Shown one piece after another: positions 21,501-32,900 of a stretch of 64,000 bases of DNA. Source of the stretch: Eimeria necatrix (Eukaryota; Apicomplexa; Conoidasida; Eucoccidiorida; Eimeriidae); assembly GCF_000499385.1 (NCBI RefSeq), contig NW_013655111.1, forward strand, positions 67,001-131,000, in the 5' to 3' direction. The notes beneath the pieces are model-generated. The model had not been told where the DNA came from and searched no databases. It was given only the letters and a program-made list of their open reading frames with translations. The position numbers and the translations under genes are program-made. Within the stretch, counting starts at the first letter, position 1. Every line of letters starts with the position of its first letter.

Positions 21501-22226
21501 CATGATGTCAACTACTTAAACGAGCACGGTACACAGAACTCAACAGGAAAACAAACTTAGCTTGTTTGACATTAACAATTCACATGTGTGCATGCCTCGG
21601 CACGCGCCCATATGCACGACGAAATGTGCAGTTGCACGCACCCAAGTCTGCATAATTAAATGGTCTAACATTGGCTGCCGGAGCTCTACTGCGCATGAGC
21701 AGGTCAGCCCTACCTGGTAGCAGAGACAGTGTTTCTGCCTCGGCCCTCAGACTGGATCCCGCCATTCCATCATCAGCTCGGGCAGCTGCCGCAGCTGCAG
21801 AGGGCAAAAAGTGGGTGTGCGAAGGGTCTGTTGAGGCAGACAAGGAAGCTGGCGAGTCCACATCTTGATGCTCTCCTGCAGCAGCTGGTGACGTTGGTTT
21901 CTGAGCTCTGCCATAGGGAAGCATTCGAGGCCTTTGTAGGATGTCAAGGCGCCGCTGCAGACAGAAAACGAAAAAATCGGAACGCAGAAAGAAATCGAAA
22001 ACAAATGGTTCAGGTCATGCAGCTGTGTACCATGGCTTGGTGATAAGCTCAAGATGGCCACGCCCAATCAGAAGGGAGGAGTACAAAGGCTGCTTACTCG
22101 CACAGTCGCTCGCTGGCGTTGCGCTCGCTGTACAAGACTTTCCAGCTTCTTCTTCAGGCGCCGGATATCCACATAGGCGGAGAGATAGTGCGCAGGAACG
22201 CGCATTTGAAATGGAGGGGCGGCCAT
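15578..22226 (-). CDS. VTC4: SPX-VTC-DUF202 polyphosphate polymerase (18 exons)
   Basis: Membrane-bound enzyme that makes inorganic polyphosphate from ATP and moves it across an organelle membrane (acidocalcisome/vacuole type). Exons downward: 22226-22098, 21954-21642, 21395-21238, 21105-21054, 20910-20825, 20510-20394, 20238-20149, 19932-19780, 19416-19311, 19033-18922, 18800-18452, 18166-18116, 17842-17732, 17550-17451, 17150-16833, 16407-16164, 16028-15906, 15782-15578; about 938 residues. The SPX domain is split over exons 1-5 (FWGLLQQQ helix) by an A/S/P-rich insert in exon 2. The catalytic tunnel is intact: RATTKYW, RFRWYG, IERKTH, VRISLDT, ILEVKV, KFSKF. GERTFLHY marks DUF202, followed by three hydrophobic helices. 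All basic and acidic motifs known from yeast Vtc4 are kept, so an active subunit is predicted; Toxoplasma calls its homologue VTC2. Exon 8's donor and exon 16's acceptor are the least certain sites. Confidence 0.93.
20607..20682. repeat. 21-bp perfect inverted repeat in a VTC intron
   Basis: The arms 20607-20627 and 20662-20682 are exact reverse complements separated by 34 bases. The loop itself holds a small GTGG/CCAC complementarity. The element lies inside the intron between VTC exons 5 and 6 (20511-20824), so the nascent transcript could fold into a long hairpin. Confidence 0.9.
20687..20832. repeat. 73-bp direct tandem duplication across a splice donor
   Basis: 20687-20759 and 20760-20832 are adjacent copies with one substitution. 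The second copy includes the last bases of VTC exon 5 and its GTAAGC donor (minus strand, 20824-20819). The first copy therefore carries a duplicate donor 73 bases further into the intron. Because 73 is not a multiple of three, using the extra donor would shift the frame. Confidence 0.95.
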
Positions 22227-23448
22227 TGTCGATCAAGCGTGCGCAAAACTAGCCTAGGAAAATTAGCCTCATTGTGAAGCAAATGAAGCAGTGGAGCTCC
22301 GAGCAACAGCGCGCTTGGCAGGAGGGAAGAACCGGTACTGGGCCAAGCTCAAATTTGAGAAAGGAACATCAAAAACGTCTTTAAGGTGTGAGATCAATGG
22401 GAACCTTAGGTCGTGCTCATTTAGCGGGAAGCGCTTGCTAAGCGGAAAGTCGCACAGGAGAAACTAGTGGTCCTTCATTGCGTGGGTGTTACGCGCACGC
22501 GGCGGTTGCAAGAAGGGCGAACATTGAGGAAAACGCAATAATAATCAACGTCTATGGACGAAGGCTCGCATAAACAGAGGCTTTAGCGTTCATTGACCCA
22601 AGCATACGAAATGCTGTAGTATAAGAAGGTCAAGTAAATCTTAGGCTAGGAGACCCCGCACACAGTCCCTGCAATTTTCGTACATTGATGGCGAATAATG
22701 CGTATGTTTCTCCCAGACGTGATAGTAATTGCCCAGTTTACTTTTCAATTACTGCAACGAAAGATGCGCATGCGCGCTGCTGGCACGGGGCTTTCTTGGG
22801 TCCTGCACGATGCTCAGTCTTCTCGATGACGCACCGCTTGACAAGTGAATGTTTCTTTGAAACAAAAAATATTTAGCAAATGCCCGCATATTCCTTTTGT
22901 TCCTGTGCTTGAGTGACGCTCTTCGCCTTCTCGGCCGTCGGAACTTTTCGCTGGGCCCTCGCAAAGTACCGTCCGGTGCGGAGAAAACGACTGCGAGGGG
23001 CGACGTAGACTGACCAACTGTGTTTATTTGCTAATATATGGGTACCTGTGCTCAATTAGTAGTGTAACGAGCACTTCAATCATGTGCCATAAGCGGTTCC
23101 GACACCTGCCGCTCGCCGGCGTAGTTCACGTCTAAAGGACTCTGCTGAGGGCAGACACAGCGCAGTGTAATGATGGAGCCACTAGTCTGTAGGTTTACGT
23201 GAGACTCCACTCTCGTTAGCTAATATACTCAGGGGGTATGGCAGCTCTAACGGTAGTCCTGTGCTGTAGTGCGCAATGCGAAACGGAGACAACGACTTAA
23301 AAGGGACGGGTAGAGCAAATGATCAGGTTGAGCAGAAGTATTCTCTGGTTCATCTTTTCAAAGAAGACGTATAGAGACGACTTTTCATCTCAAGTCTTTT
23401 TCTCAGCTACGCCTACCTTGAAATAGTCCACTGCACGTCCGTTACACT
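22227..23448. promoter_or_regulatory. divergent intergenic region
   Basis: About 1.2 kb between the start of VTC (minus) and the start of the coiled-coil gene (plus), so it should contain both promoters. No TATA-like box or repeated motif stands out. Apicomplexan promoters rarely show one. Confidence 0.45.
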
Positions 23449-24141
23449 ATGGCGGCTGAGGCAGAGGATGGTTCGGCACTAGCAACGCGGGAAGCTACAA
23501 AGGAGAGAACATCTAAAAGAAGCGTCACAGACGCGTATCCTGTCAGGTTTAATATCCCCGAGGCTGACAAGGAACCTGGCTCTCCCTTAAAGGAGAAAAG
23601 TGTACCACGGGGCCAGGCCACCGCCAGCTTGCTTCTAGAAGCGCCAGCAGGCCACAGCCAAGATGCTGCGAATGCTCCTGGAAGAAAGCCCACTGTGCAC
23701 CTCGGTGCTGATGGGCGTCCCCTTCCCATACTGAAGGGAAACAGGGGTTTTGGCTATGCCCAGGCGCGGCGGCTCGTAGAACAACTGCGAGTTAAATTCG
23801 CCTTCGACAGGAATGAGACGCGCTTCTATTGCCCAGATACAAGCGAACACGCTGAGCCACCTCCCGCTCCTGCCGAATTAAGAGGAGCCGTCCTAGGATT
23901 TCTGAAATCGTCCAAGAGGGTAATTCAGGAAGCACAGGAAATTGCTGAAAGCGCCGACCACCAAGCCGAAGAAACCAAGAAAATTGAGGAAGAACTGACA
24001 TCAATGACACAAGAATATGTGGAAAAGCTTGAGAAAAGAAAGGCCATCCAGAAAGCAAAGGCTAATCAAGCAATCGTCGTATCCTCCACGAGGCCCCAGC
24101 GGCGTTTCCTATGCTGTGGTGGCTCACCAGTAGTGCCGTGA
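23449..24141 (+). CDS. unknown protein with C-terminal coiled coil (230 aa)
   Basis: Single-exon frame starting at the first ATG (MAAEAEDG). I do not recognise a family. Residues 1-75 are polar and low complexity. A more ordered block around 85-125 contains ILKGNRGFGYAQARRLVEQL, which looks like a conserved motif. Residues about 145-205 form a charged alpha-helix with heptad character (EEELTSMTQEYVEKLEKR). The end is basic with a vicinal cysteine pair (RRFLCC), a possible S-acylation site. There is no signal peptide or membrane segment. It is divergently placed from VTC. It may be a coccidian cytoskeletal or membrane-associated protein, but that is a guess. Confidence 0.75.
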   Translation: MAAEAEDGSALATREATKERTSKRSVTDAYPVRFNIPEADKEPGSPLKEKSVPRGQATASLLLEAPAGHSQDAANAPGRKPTVHLGADGRPLPILKGNRGFGYAQARRLVEQLRVKFAFDRNETRFYCPDTSEHAEPPPAPAELRGAVLGFLKSSKRVIQEAQEIAESADHQAEETKKIEEELTSMTQEYVEKLEKRKAIQKAKANQAIVVSSTRPQRRFLCCGGSPVVP

Positions 24142-24848
24142 AGCCACCAACGCATGAGCCCCTTCATCACTTTTGTGTCTCACGCACATTGAACAGGCAC
24201 AAATCTATAGCTCCGATGCAGCGCACTGAAAAGAGCTGAACAGTTTTCGCTTGCTGCTGCCACGAACGTGCCATTAAGAAGATTGCTTTTGATACGAGTC
24301 TCAGCACACTCCTTTCCCGAGAGGATACAGTAGTTGGTGTTGTGGTTGAACAGCAGAAGCCATAAACTCTACATATGTATAACACTGTTGAGCTTGGAAG
24401 TAACGTACTAATACGCCAGAGTAACGCTATATCCCTCTGTCTGCCAACACTGTACCAGCACAATGCAACTACGCGAAAGAAATGAAAGGTGAACACCGTG
24501 GCTTTGCATTAGTACTACGCACTAAGCAGTTCCTATTAACCCAGCTGCCACCCACTTGGCCAAGCCAAACGGACTACTAATGATGCTCTGCATTACTATT
24601 CGTGCAAAAAGTATGGGCTTGCCCGCTGGCTATTCTTGTAGAATCTTTGATGCTAAGGCAATGCTGCGTGCAAGACAAAAACTACAGGCTGATGTGAAAC
24701 GAAACAAAGGCGGCCTGTTCAGCTGAAGTCCTTAGAAAACACTACAGAAGTCCCTGCAGCGCCTTCTCTGCCTCTCGGCGAGTGCAGCTGGCACGGGCTA
24801 CTGCTTATGTGTATCCCCGAAAGTTCACCAGCAGCAGGAATCATTAAC
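24142..24848. other. convergent 3' spacer
   Basis: About 700 bases between the ends of the coiled-coil gene and RPL9. Nothing beyond expected 3' untranslated sequence was seen. Confidence 0.5.
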
Positions 24849-26265
24849 TCAATCGGTCTTCTCCAGCGTTCCTTTCTCAGAAACGTAAATTCCATCCAAA
24901 AACTTCCGGATATCCTTGCGGCGCACCAGCGTCGCCTGGTGGATGAGTGCGGCTGCAAAAAAAAAAGCACAGGGGACGCGAAACTCGACATATGCAGTTT
25001 CACTAAAACACAATCGGATGCACGCCACTTTCCCAAGATGACCCTTTATAATAATCTACTACGGCTGCAATGCAGTTCAGCTGCAACTGTTCAGCAGTAA
25101 AGCCTGTAGGATCACCTGAACGGGATACCAACTCCAGGTCTGTTCCCTTTAGAGCTATCTCATCCTTGACATTCGTGCTCTTTTCACAGACAACGCCCGG
25201 GAGAAGCTTGACGATGCGGACACGTTTCTCTCCCAAGAAGTTCCGGATCTCCACAACTTTGCCGCCTTCAATGATATTCAGGTTGATGGGAAAGTGTGAG
25301 TATACGAAGCGCATCTTGTACTCAAACTGTTTCGTCACCCCCGTAAACATGTTGTTTAAGTGAGAGCAAACAGTGCGCAGGCACGCAATGTCTGACTTCT
25401 TCCCCTGCCACGTTGCCACCTTTACGCGTTTGGCATCCTTAGTGGTGTGCAGCACAAGAGGCAGGTGACGAAAGGTCCGCTTCAGCTCCCCGTGGGGCCC
25501 CTTCACCGTAACCTCCCTACTCCGGACTGAGACGGTAACTGCGAAATGTAAAGAACTCACAGCACTTGCAAAACAATGTCAAGCGACGAGCAGCCTTCCA
25601 TCGCATGCGTTCACACTTTCGGTAACACCAGTAGCAAAGCGCTGACACAATTTACAGAAAAGCCCACGACTGCTGCACAGATATCAAAGTCAAGAGGAAA
25701 ATATATCACTGGGGACAAATATATCACTAAAGTCCGCCCCAGCACGGGACTTTCATGAAAAGCACTCCACAGAACAAACTGCGGCCGCATTCCTTCCAAA
25801 CAGCAGCAAGTGCGCGTTGCGTAACTATGATGTGACAAGGGGAGGAGCTACGGAAATGCACATGGCGAAAACCACAGGCCATGATGCCTTTCTGTTGGTA
25901 CCCCCACACTGCCGCGAGCGGCAACTTGAGGGATCGCAGACCTTCGGCTTGATGATTAAAATCATGCATAGCATGAACTATGTGATTTTAGAAAATGCTG
26001 AGCAATTCAGTCGTCAACATTGCCAAGCTTTGAGTGACTTCCCCGTGGCCGCCGTCGCCACGCCAGAAAACCAAGAGCAAGCGCCCACCAACAAGCCACT
26101 GGGAAACAAGCCATTATATACTTGATGTATCATCAACACGAAACAGATACTGCTTCAATCAAGAAGGTAGCAACAGCGCATAACAGCCTCTGCAATGCGG
26201 AGTGGGGTGCACTGCCTACCCCCGTCGGGCACTCGGACGCTCTGCTCAGAGTACACCGTCTTCAT
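24849..26265 (-). CDS. RPL9: 60S ribosomal protein L9 (uL6), 3 exons
   Basis: Structural protein of the large cytosolic ribosomal subunit near the GTPase-associated centre. Exons downward: 26265-26220 (15 residues, starting MKTVYSEQ), 25538-25116, 24952-24849; both introns are phase 1 and the product is 190 residues (human 192). Family signatures are plain: [17 protein letters not shown]-type block ([16 protein letters not shown]), [18 protein letters not shown], and the C-terminal [15 protein letters not shown]. The first exon is 681 bases upstream of exon 2, an arrangement common in ribosomal protein genes where the first intron can carry expression signals. The 3' end faces the coiled-coil gene. 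Confidence 0.97.
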
Positions 26266-26334
26266 TTTCAAAAGCAGCGTCAATAAAGAAAACACCGTCG
26301 AGGACCGCTTAACTCAGTGATTCCTCCCTCGTCG

Positions 26335-27715
26335 TCATTCGCCTGCAGCTTCTGTTGCTCCCCGCAACAGGAAGGCAAGCGCATGCGTGGGGCTTTGGGG
26401 CGGGCCCTTGTCGTAGAGCAGCTCGTTGATGAGCTGAGTATTGGCACGAGCTGTATGATGTGTGATACCAAAAACTGAAAGGAGCCACGATTTCATTCAT
26501 AGGTAGACTATTGGAAGTGCGGTAACACATGGTGTTTGCCACATGCGTTTGCGTCACCGTCACGTAGCACTAGACAGATGAGGTTGCAGCGCCACAGTTC
26601 CTGGATCTGATTCAGTCCGAATTCTGTAAGATACGTTACGTTAGACCATGAATAGAGCATTGAGGCTCTTTTCTGGTAATATCAGGGCGCCACAGCTGCA
26701 GCGAAACGTGAGGGGCCTGTAAAAGAGAGCAGCGGATTGTAGGGGCTCGCGCTGTAGTAAATCCCGGCAATGACTGATATAAATCAAACTAAATGAATTT
26801 CACAGCATGATGTATATATACAGGACTCTGATAATGGTTTGATGCCGCGTACTCCACAAGGCATGGCTGTGGCGATCTCTACAGCGAATCCTAAGCCCAA
26901 AGCATGGGGCTGACAGTCCTCCTGTAGCTAACCAGAACCCTGTGCACGCCTAGAAGTCAGGCGTTTCGAGAAGAGAACATTTCTGTTTTTCCTACAGCCC
27001 CCTGCTCTCCTATACTGAACATTTAGTCTGTACGTTTATAGTGGCTGCGTGTGGACCGCATCTTAAACAACGTTTGTAAAACGCAGGAACTTTGGCTTTG
27101 TTTTGTCACTCCCACAAGGTGAAGCTCACACTGGAAGAGAGGAAAATTTAAAAAACTAGCCCTAGCCGACTACAAACAGCCACAATGCAACGTCGCATAC
27201 CTCACGATTAGTAATATTTACTCGAAGCAAGAAATGCCTTTTTCTGCCTCATGTAGGCGGTGATGAAATATTCGTGGTATGTGAAGAGCATAATTGTGAA
27301 AAACTTACGAATCTGTGGTGTAGAAGCTCGCCAAGTGGTGTGGATACAGATTCGTAGACAAGGGAACGCCAAAGGACAAGAAGGCATTTACGAGATTTTG
27401 GTCGGAAATCGCTTGAGCTGCTGCTCGCTCATCGCTTTTCCGGACTACTGGACACCTCAAATAAGCTGGAAGCCAGCCTTGCGCGGAAAGGCGGTCTTCT
27501 TCGTCGGGTGTTAGGGCTGGAACTGCCGTCGTTGTGGGGTGGGTGCAAGGCAATGATTCTGCAGGCTCCTCCCGTCCCATGATCAAAACTCTACCGTTTC
27601 GCCCTCCGTGATTTACATGTCTAAACCGGGGGGAGTTCGTACGCCTCATGCTTTTCCACGGTTTTCCCCCACTTGAACAAAGCTGTAAACTGTGCAGTGT
27701 GCTCCTCGATTTCAT
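26335..27715 (-). CDS. unknown protein, 4-exon model (~206 aa)
   Basis: Exons downward: 27715-27309, 26695-26647, 26606-26558, 26450-26335, with GTAAGT at the first donor and phases 2, 0 and 1 agreeing. The predicted protein has a basic N-terminus rich in S, R and H, then a block with LTPDEEDRLSAQGWLPAYL, then hydrophobic helical pieces (ALILPEKSLNALFM, LWRCNLICLVLRD) and an ending with RANTQLINELLYDKG and ATEAAGE. No family is recognised. The basic start could be a mitochondrial leader. Upstream exons are possible; exon 3 could also begin six bases later. Its end lies 69 bases upstream of the RPL9 start codon on the same strand, unusually close for this window. Confidence 0.6.
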
Positions 27716-28143
27716 CCTTCCACTTTACACTAGCCAGCTACTCTAGCAACTTAGTTCGTGAATGCATACATAAACCACCACTGAGCCGCGGTTTCACCGC
27801 TTCCCAGTCACTCACATGTATGATGCCCATGAGATATATTTATTGTAGCGCGAAGAGTCCATAGGGTACACCAGGAGCTCCTTGCTCTAAACATGGGGTC
27901 GCATCGTATATCGGTAAAACGCATTTCTACTAACTTCAAGAAGGCCCTCATGAACCTCCCGTCCTCGTGCTTCAGAAGTTTCTGATGCGTATCTTAATTA
28001 TTATGAGTCAACATTCTTTGTATAAATCCAACTTCGGCGTCTGAGGTCAGAAGGTAGATAGCCTGCATCTAGTTAGCCGCAGAGCCACCAGCGAAGACCG
28101 AAGACGCCGTTAGCCACCTACCTACGCATCTTCGGAGGCTCCT

Positions 28144-28190
28144 TAGGCCACTAAGCAAAGCAACCTTCTGTTGCATTGCTTAGTGGCCTA
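28144..28190. repeat. 47-bp near-perfect hairpin
   Basis: Arms 28144-28158 and 28176-28190 are exact reverse complements of 15 bases (TAGGCCACTAAGCAA). After one A-A mismatch, five further pairs (GCAAC/GTTGC) close on a five-base loop. The result is a 21-position stem with a single mismatch. It lies in intergenic DNA and could be a structured RNA, a cruciform or a relic of a mobile-element end. Confidence 0.85.
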
Positions 28191-28827
28191 CGGGGCGAGG
28201 CTTACGCTGTGTGAGTGTGCTCGTTATGGGCTTGTTTGTTGCCTCAGTGACTCGCCCGTTATGGCGCATATCCCGCTACTAGGGAGGCATTCCCAAGAGG
28301 CCCCTGGATGAGCGATCTTATTGTAGAGTACGCGGCAGCATACATCCTTCAGAACAGCACGACTTGTGGTGCACTAATCCGGCTTAGTCCTTTAGTATTT
28401 TCCCAGTGATGGGTATCCTAGGTGCCCTTCTGTACCACGCATGAGTGATACGAGCATCTAACGAGGCCACGCAATTATATTAGGAAAAACAGAGACCCTC
28501 TGAAAAATAAGGTAAACGTGATTTGCGGCCGCAAAGCCTGACTGACTCCTTGGTCCGCACAGGCCCCTTGCTTGCTACAGATTCGTTGCCATCCGCACGC
28601 TTGCGACGCCGCTAGACGTTGCACGGTCTAGCCAGATTCTTTGTTCTCTCTTCTTTATCATATTTGTGGCTAGTTTATGTATATGTCAAATTTAGTATGG
28701 ATGGCCTCCAAAGGCCATTTCTGGGGCCAAATGTAGTTCCCACCACCGCCGCAATAGACCTCTGAGAACTCTCGACCTCCAGGCAGTGGTACGTTTCAGG
28801 ATGGCGACATTTCCATGGCTTGGTCCA

Positions 28828-28947
28828 AGAGTGTCTAATATTTATTAAAAACTTGCGTTAGCTTCGACTTTAATGTACACTTACGCTAGAGTGTCTAATA
28901 TTTATTAAAAACTTGCGTTAGCTTCGACTTTAATGTGCACTTACGCT
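28828..28947. repeat. 60-bp tandem duplication
   Basis: 28828-28887 and 28888-28947 match except for one substitution (TACAC versus TGCAC). The unit is AT-rich and non-coding. Confidence 0.93.
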
Positions 28948-29001
28948 TACGCTCTGCCGTTTTCGCAAAGCTCTAACGTAAAGAAACACCCACACAAATC
29001 T

Positions 29002-29043
29002 CATTCACAGAGGTCTTAATAGCATTCACAGAGGTCTTAATAG
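29002..29043. repeat. 21-bp tandem duplication
   Basis: The 21-base unit beginning CATTCACAGAGG is present twice without mismatch at 29002-29022 and 29023-29043. Confidence 0.95.
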
Positions 29044-29563
29044 CCATAGCGGCATAGGTCACCGCGTGTTTACGCCCTGTGTTACTTTTGTGTCGAATCC
29101 TACACACTCATCTGAAGCTAGGCATATCCAAACATTCTGCACTGGGTGCTCTGCAACTCGGTACGAGTCCCTACGTGCCGTTGTGGAGCATGTATGCTGA
29201 AATACTGCTTTTTGTAATATAACAAACAGGTGTGTCACTGTGTTACGCCTTTTTGCTGCGTGTTCTCCTTCATATCCTTCACTCAGCCCTGCAACACCAC
29301 CACCAGGACAGGGCCCCCAGGGCCCCGAATGCGGTTGGAATTTTTCGCGCGATTTCTGTCGATCTTATGCAAATCATTTCACGTAATAAATGTTCCCCCT
29401 TTCAAACGTACCATGGTCTTTTTAGGTGGACTTCCTCTCTGTGGGGGCTGATGTGTCTGATCCAGCGTATGCCTGCGTCGTTATCGTTCGTGTCGTGACA
29501 GGCTCAGTCGTGTCCTGTAAAGAATTAGGTGGGCTAGTGCCACATGGACTGCTCTTACTGTCA

Positions 29564-29818
29564 TTATTGCTTAAAATGCGTTTGGTTCTCCCGTAGGGCT
29601 GGCGTCATGAAGTTTGGACAGAATGTGTTGAGGGAGTTCCACGGCCCTTGAATATCAATTGAACTTCTAATTTCATCAAGTGCCGTGCCACTGAAATAAG
29701 AAGTGACCGTTGTAGTCTGAGCCAGCAGACGCCTTATACCTTCTGTGGCTTCACGCATTGACACCCACTTTGTGGCGGGAGAACGCTGCCAATGTACGCT
29801 GCCGCAAAAGTTGAGCAC
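29564..29818 (-). other. exon-like open stretch, unassigned
   Basis: An 85-codon minus-strand frame with ordinary amino-acid composition and an internal ATG (MREATEGIRRLLAQ). It lies head-to-head with the ankyrin-TPR-J gene. No partner exon or family was found, so it may be chance. Confidence 0.2.
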
Positions 29819-29962
29819 CTAACAATCATGCGGGATACAGTGGATTAGTTTGCCGTTTTCTGTGTACGGGAAGCTGAAGGAGTTGGAGTATTTTCTGTGC
29901 CCCAGAGCTCCAAGGGCGCTGCTTTAGCGCTGACTTCTGCAATACCGAAGGTGCCGCAGACC

Positions 29963-32900
29963 ATGCGGGAGGTCTTGCGGCATGGACAGAGCGAGGAGGA
30001 GTCTGACACTACTTATGCATCCGCCGATGTTGCCAGGCTACATGCAGTGGCGAGACGCATTCAGCTGAGGGAGCATGCGAGTAGGCAACAGCAACTCCAG
30101 CTTCACAAGCAGCTGCAGCAGCAGCAGCAGCTGTTGCAGCAGCAGCAACAGCAGTTGCACCAGCAAGATGCGCTGCTACGCCACCAAGAACAGCTCCTTC
30201 GGCAGCAAGAACAGCAGCTCTCTAGCCGCGAGACTGAAGCGAGGTTGCTGTTGCGCCAGGTGAGTTTGCTGCAGCAGCAGCTGGAAGAGAGGGCGGACCG
30301 CCTTGCAGCAGCAGAAGGGAACTACCTCGATGTCACGGCATCTTTACAACAGCTGAAACAGCGCGTAGCCTTGGGAGATGAGGCGAAGCTGTTTGTTGAG
30401 GAGGTGCGGCAGCAACAACAGCAGGATACGCAGCATCTCTATGCAGAGGTTCGTCGCCTTAGGCGTCAACTTGCCCAGTGCATACGTTTGTCAGTTTCGT
30501 CCGACGATAAGGACAGAAGAGAACAAAACTTACGGGAGGAAGATGCAGACCTAGATAAGGAAAGTGTTCAGAGGTGCCACTTGAATGAATCATCTTTGGG
30601 GCAAATGGCGACTGGCGAAGGACAACTGCAGCAGCCAGTTGCAGAGCTTTCGCTGCCTTTGAAAGGGAGTGAAGGGGCAATTCTTAGCCCTTCTACATCC
30701 GTCGGCATTTGGTGCTGCGCTGAGGCAGCAGAGGCTGCTTCATGCACGGCTTGGGGCTGCAGTGCTGGCTGCAGCTGCCACAGTGACTCGCAGCACGAGG
30801 CGGTGGTGGGTGAGTTGCGTGAGGCACTGCATACCTGCCGCTGCGCTGTCGATCAGAGGATCACTGACGAGGCAACAGCCACGTCAACGGCGGCCGTCGG
30901 GGCTGCATCATTGGCTATGAGGGAAGTGCTCCAGCGCTGTCCGGCATCAGGGGCTGATCCAGAAATCGTGGACATGCTGCTTGAAAGGTTGAGGGCAGAG
31001 AGTATGCGGATAAGGGTGTATTCACAACAAAGGCACGCAGCTTCTTCTTCAGCGGCAGGGTCCAGCACTGAAGGTCAACTGCAGCTGCAGGGAAGCCTGG
31101 CAGCAATAGATGAGCCGATGGAGAGAGAGGCTTATGATGTTCTTGGGACTGCGCTTCCGGACGTGGTGTTGCTGCCTCTTCTCGGGGTGCAAAACATAGC
31201 GACTCTACTCCGTCTGAAGCAACAGGCTGTCTTGCTTGCCAACTCGCGCTGGCTGCAACTGCTCAGGGACACAGTAGGCAGCAAATTTCTTGAGGGCAGT
31301 AGCTGCGTTGCTAGCAGCTGCAGCAGCAACGGCATTCTGAAGGAAAAGGGACAAATGGAGATGTCACCACAAGCAGGAGCAAATAAGGAGAGTAGTACGG
31401 CTCCGCTTGTGCCTGCTGGGGAGACGAGAGGGGAATCTCGGCAGCATATGTTGTTGCAGCTGCTGCTGCGAGGATCTGGCGGAGTAGCTGCTGCAGCAGG
31501 ACTCCTGCGAGAGGGCGCTTCCCCACTGGCGTTTCATGCGTCAACTTTGACTGATAGAGAGTCAGGGAACAACGTCTTCCATCTCGTCTGCATGAGGCAA
31601 GCTAGCTGCAACCACTATGGGGCACTGTCAATCAAAAGTTGACCCCAGTGGGCGCAGCCATACAGTAGGCCCACTGCACGTCTTAGTGTTGGTAGCAGTT
31701 GCTGAGACGCGATTGTTTGTGAGCTGGCAGCTCTGGATTTCTTTGAGGGAGTTTTGGCTGCCTCCGCGCCTACCATTTTGTGGGGCTAGTCGAGGGTGCT
31801 GCACTTTTGACTGTCTACCTGAACCGACAAAGAGGGTCAGACTATGAGAACGTGGTTTGTTCTCTCCCTTCAATAGCGCTAGCTTGTGGATTCTGGTTGG
31901 CCTTGTATTTCTCTTCAGGAATCTGCCACAGCTGTTTGGCACGCTCAGTCTCACGTCGCTCCCGTGCGAATTTTTCTACGCTCACAACAGAGAAGGCAAA
32001 ACGCCTGCTGATCTGCTGCCTCTTCTGCTACCTCCTTACGTGGAGGAACTACGCGAGCTGCAGAAAACTGCAGCAGCAGAACTACAGCACCGAGCCGAAT
32101 TCCAAGACCAGGTCACATTGGTTGCTTGTAACTTAAGGGCCTGGAGAAGCGTAGTGTTTGAATATGCGGCAAAGGCGAGTCCATTATTGTAGGACTGCAG
32201 TTTCTGTCATGTCCCTTTGTAAAGGATACTGATCTAAAGAGCAGCTCCGAGGCTGTGTCACCACGCAGCATGTACAGTCGCTGCTTGTCTTTCAACAGAT
32301 CCTCATTGGCGCCTGACATTAAAGTTGCGCGGCGATTCCGTGCGGATATGCAGGCAAGCTCGCTGTACAGACAGCATCGGAACGAGGCGGCACTTGCTCT
32401 TTATACGGAGGCATTGAAGCTACAACAGCGGCTGTTAGAGAAGCAGCAGCAACTCGATGGGATTACCGGTGGTGTCAGTGCTTCTAATGTTTCGCTCTTA
32501 GAGAACACAGCGAAGCTTGCTTTCAACAAGGTGCGGAAGAGAGCCTCGTTGAGAAAATGATCGCTTTGCTCTGTCATTTGAACTGGCAGTGTGCAGATTC
32601 CTGTACTTGCTGGAGTCTATGATTGGGAATGGATGAGCTGCGGTGCAACACCACTGCTGCCCTCGGGCAATGCTTAGCATCCAGAGAATTTTGTGTTAGC
32701 TGCGCTTTGCCTTTTGCTGCTCTTTAGGGGCGAAGCGCCCTTCGTCTTGGTCGCTGGACTTGCAGCCTCCAGAGCTGCATGCTCTGCATCAGCATGACCC
32801 CAAACTACAAGGCCGCATATGAAACTGCTGCAGAGGTTGGCTATACAAAGGGAGCCACAGCTCAAGCAGGCCTGGCTTTGCGAAGTGCACAGATAGCAAA

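Larger units (their letters stand above)
27716..29962. other. gene-poor spacer with repeats
   Basis: About 2.2 kb with no convincing exon on the plus strand. It contains a strong hairpin (28144-28190), a 60-bp tandem duplication (28828-28947) and a 21-bp tandem duplication (29002-29043). One minus-strand open stretch (29564-29818) is listed separately. The right end must hold the promoter, and perhaps a first exon, of the ankyrin-TPR-J gene. Confidence 0.5.

Noticed and set aside
21747..22067. Second minus-strand frame over VTC exon 2, looking like a coiled coil
   Set aside because: Its phase fits neither exon 1 nor exon 3 of the SPX domain, while the chosen frame fits both.
32637..32727. 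Extra TPR exon with a CNTTAAL motif
   Set aside because: Including it requires a weak acceptor and an intron of only about 33 bases; left as a possibility in the gene entry.
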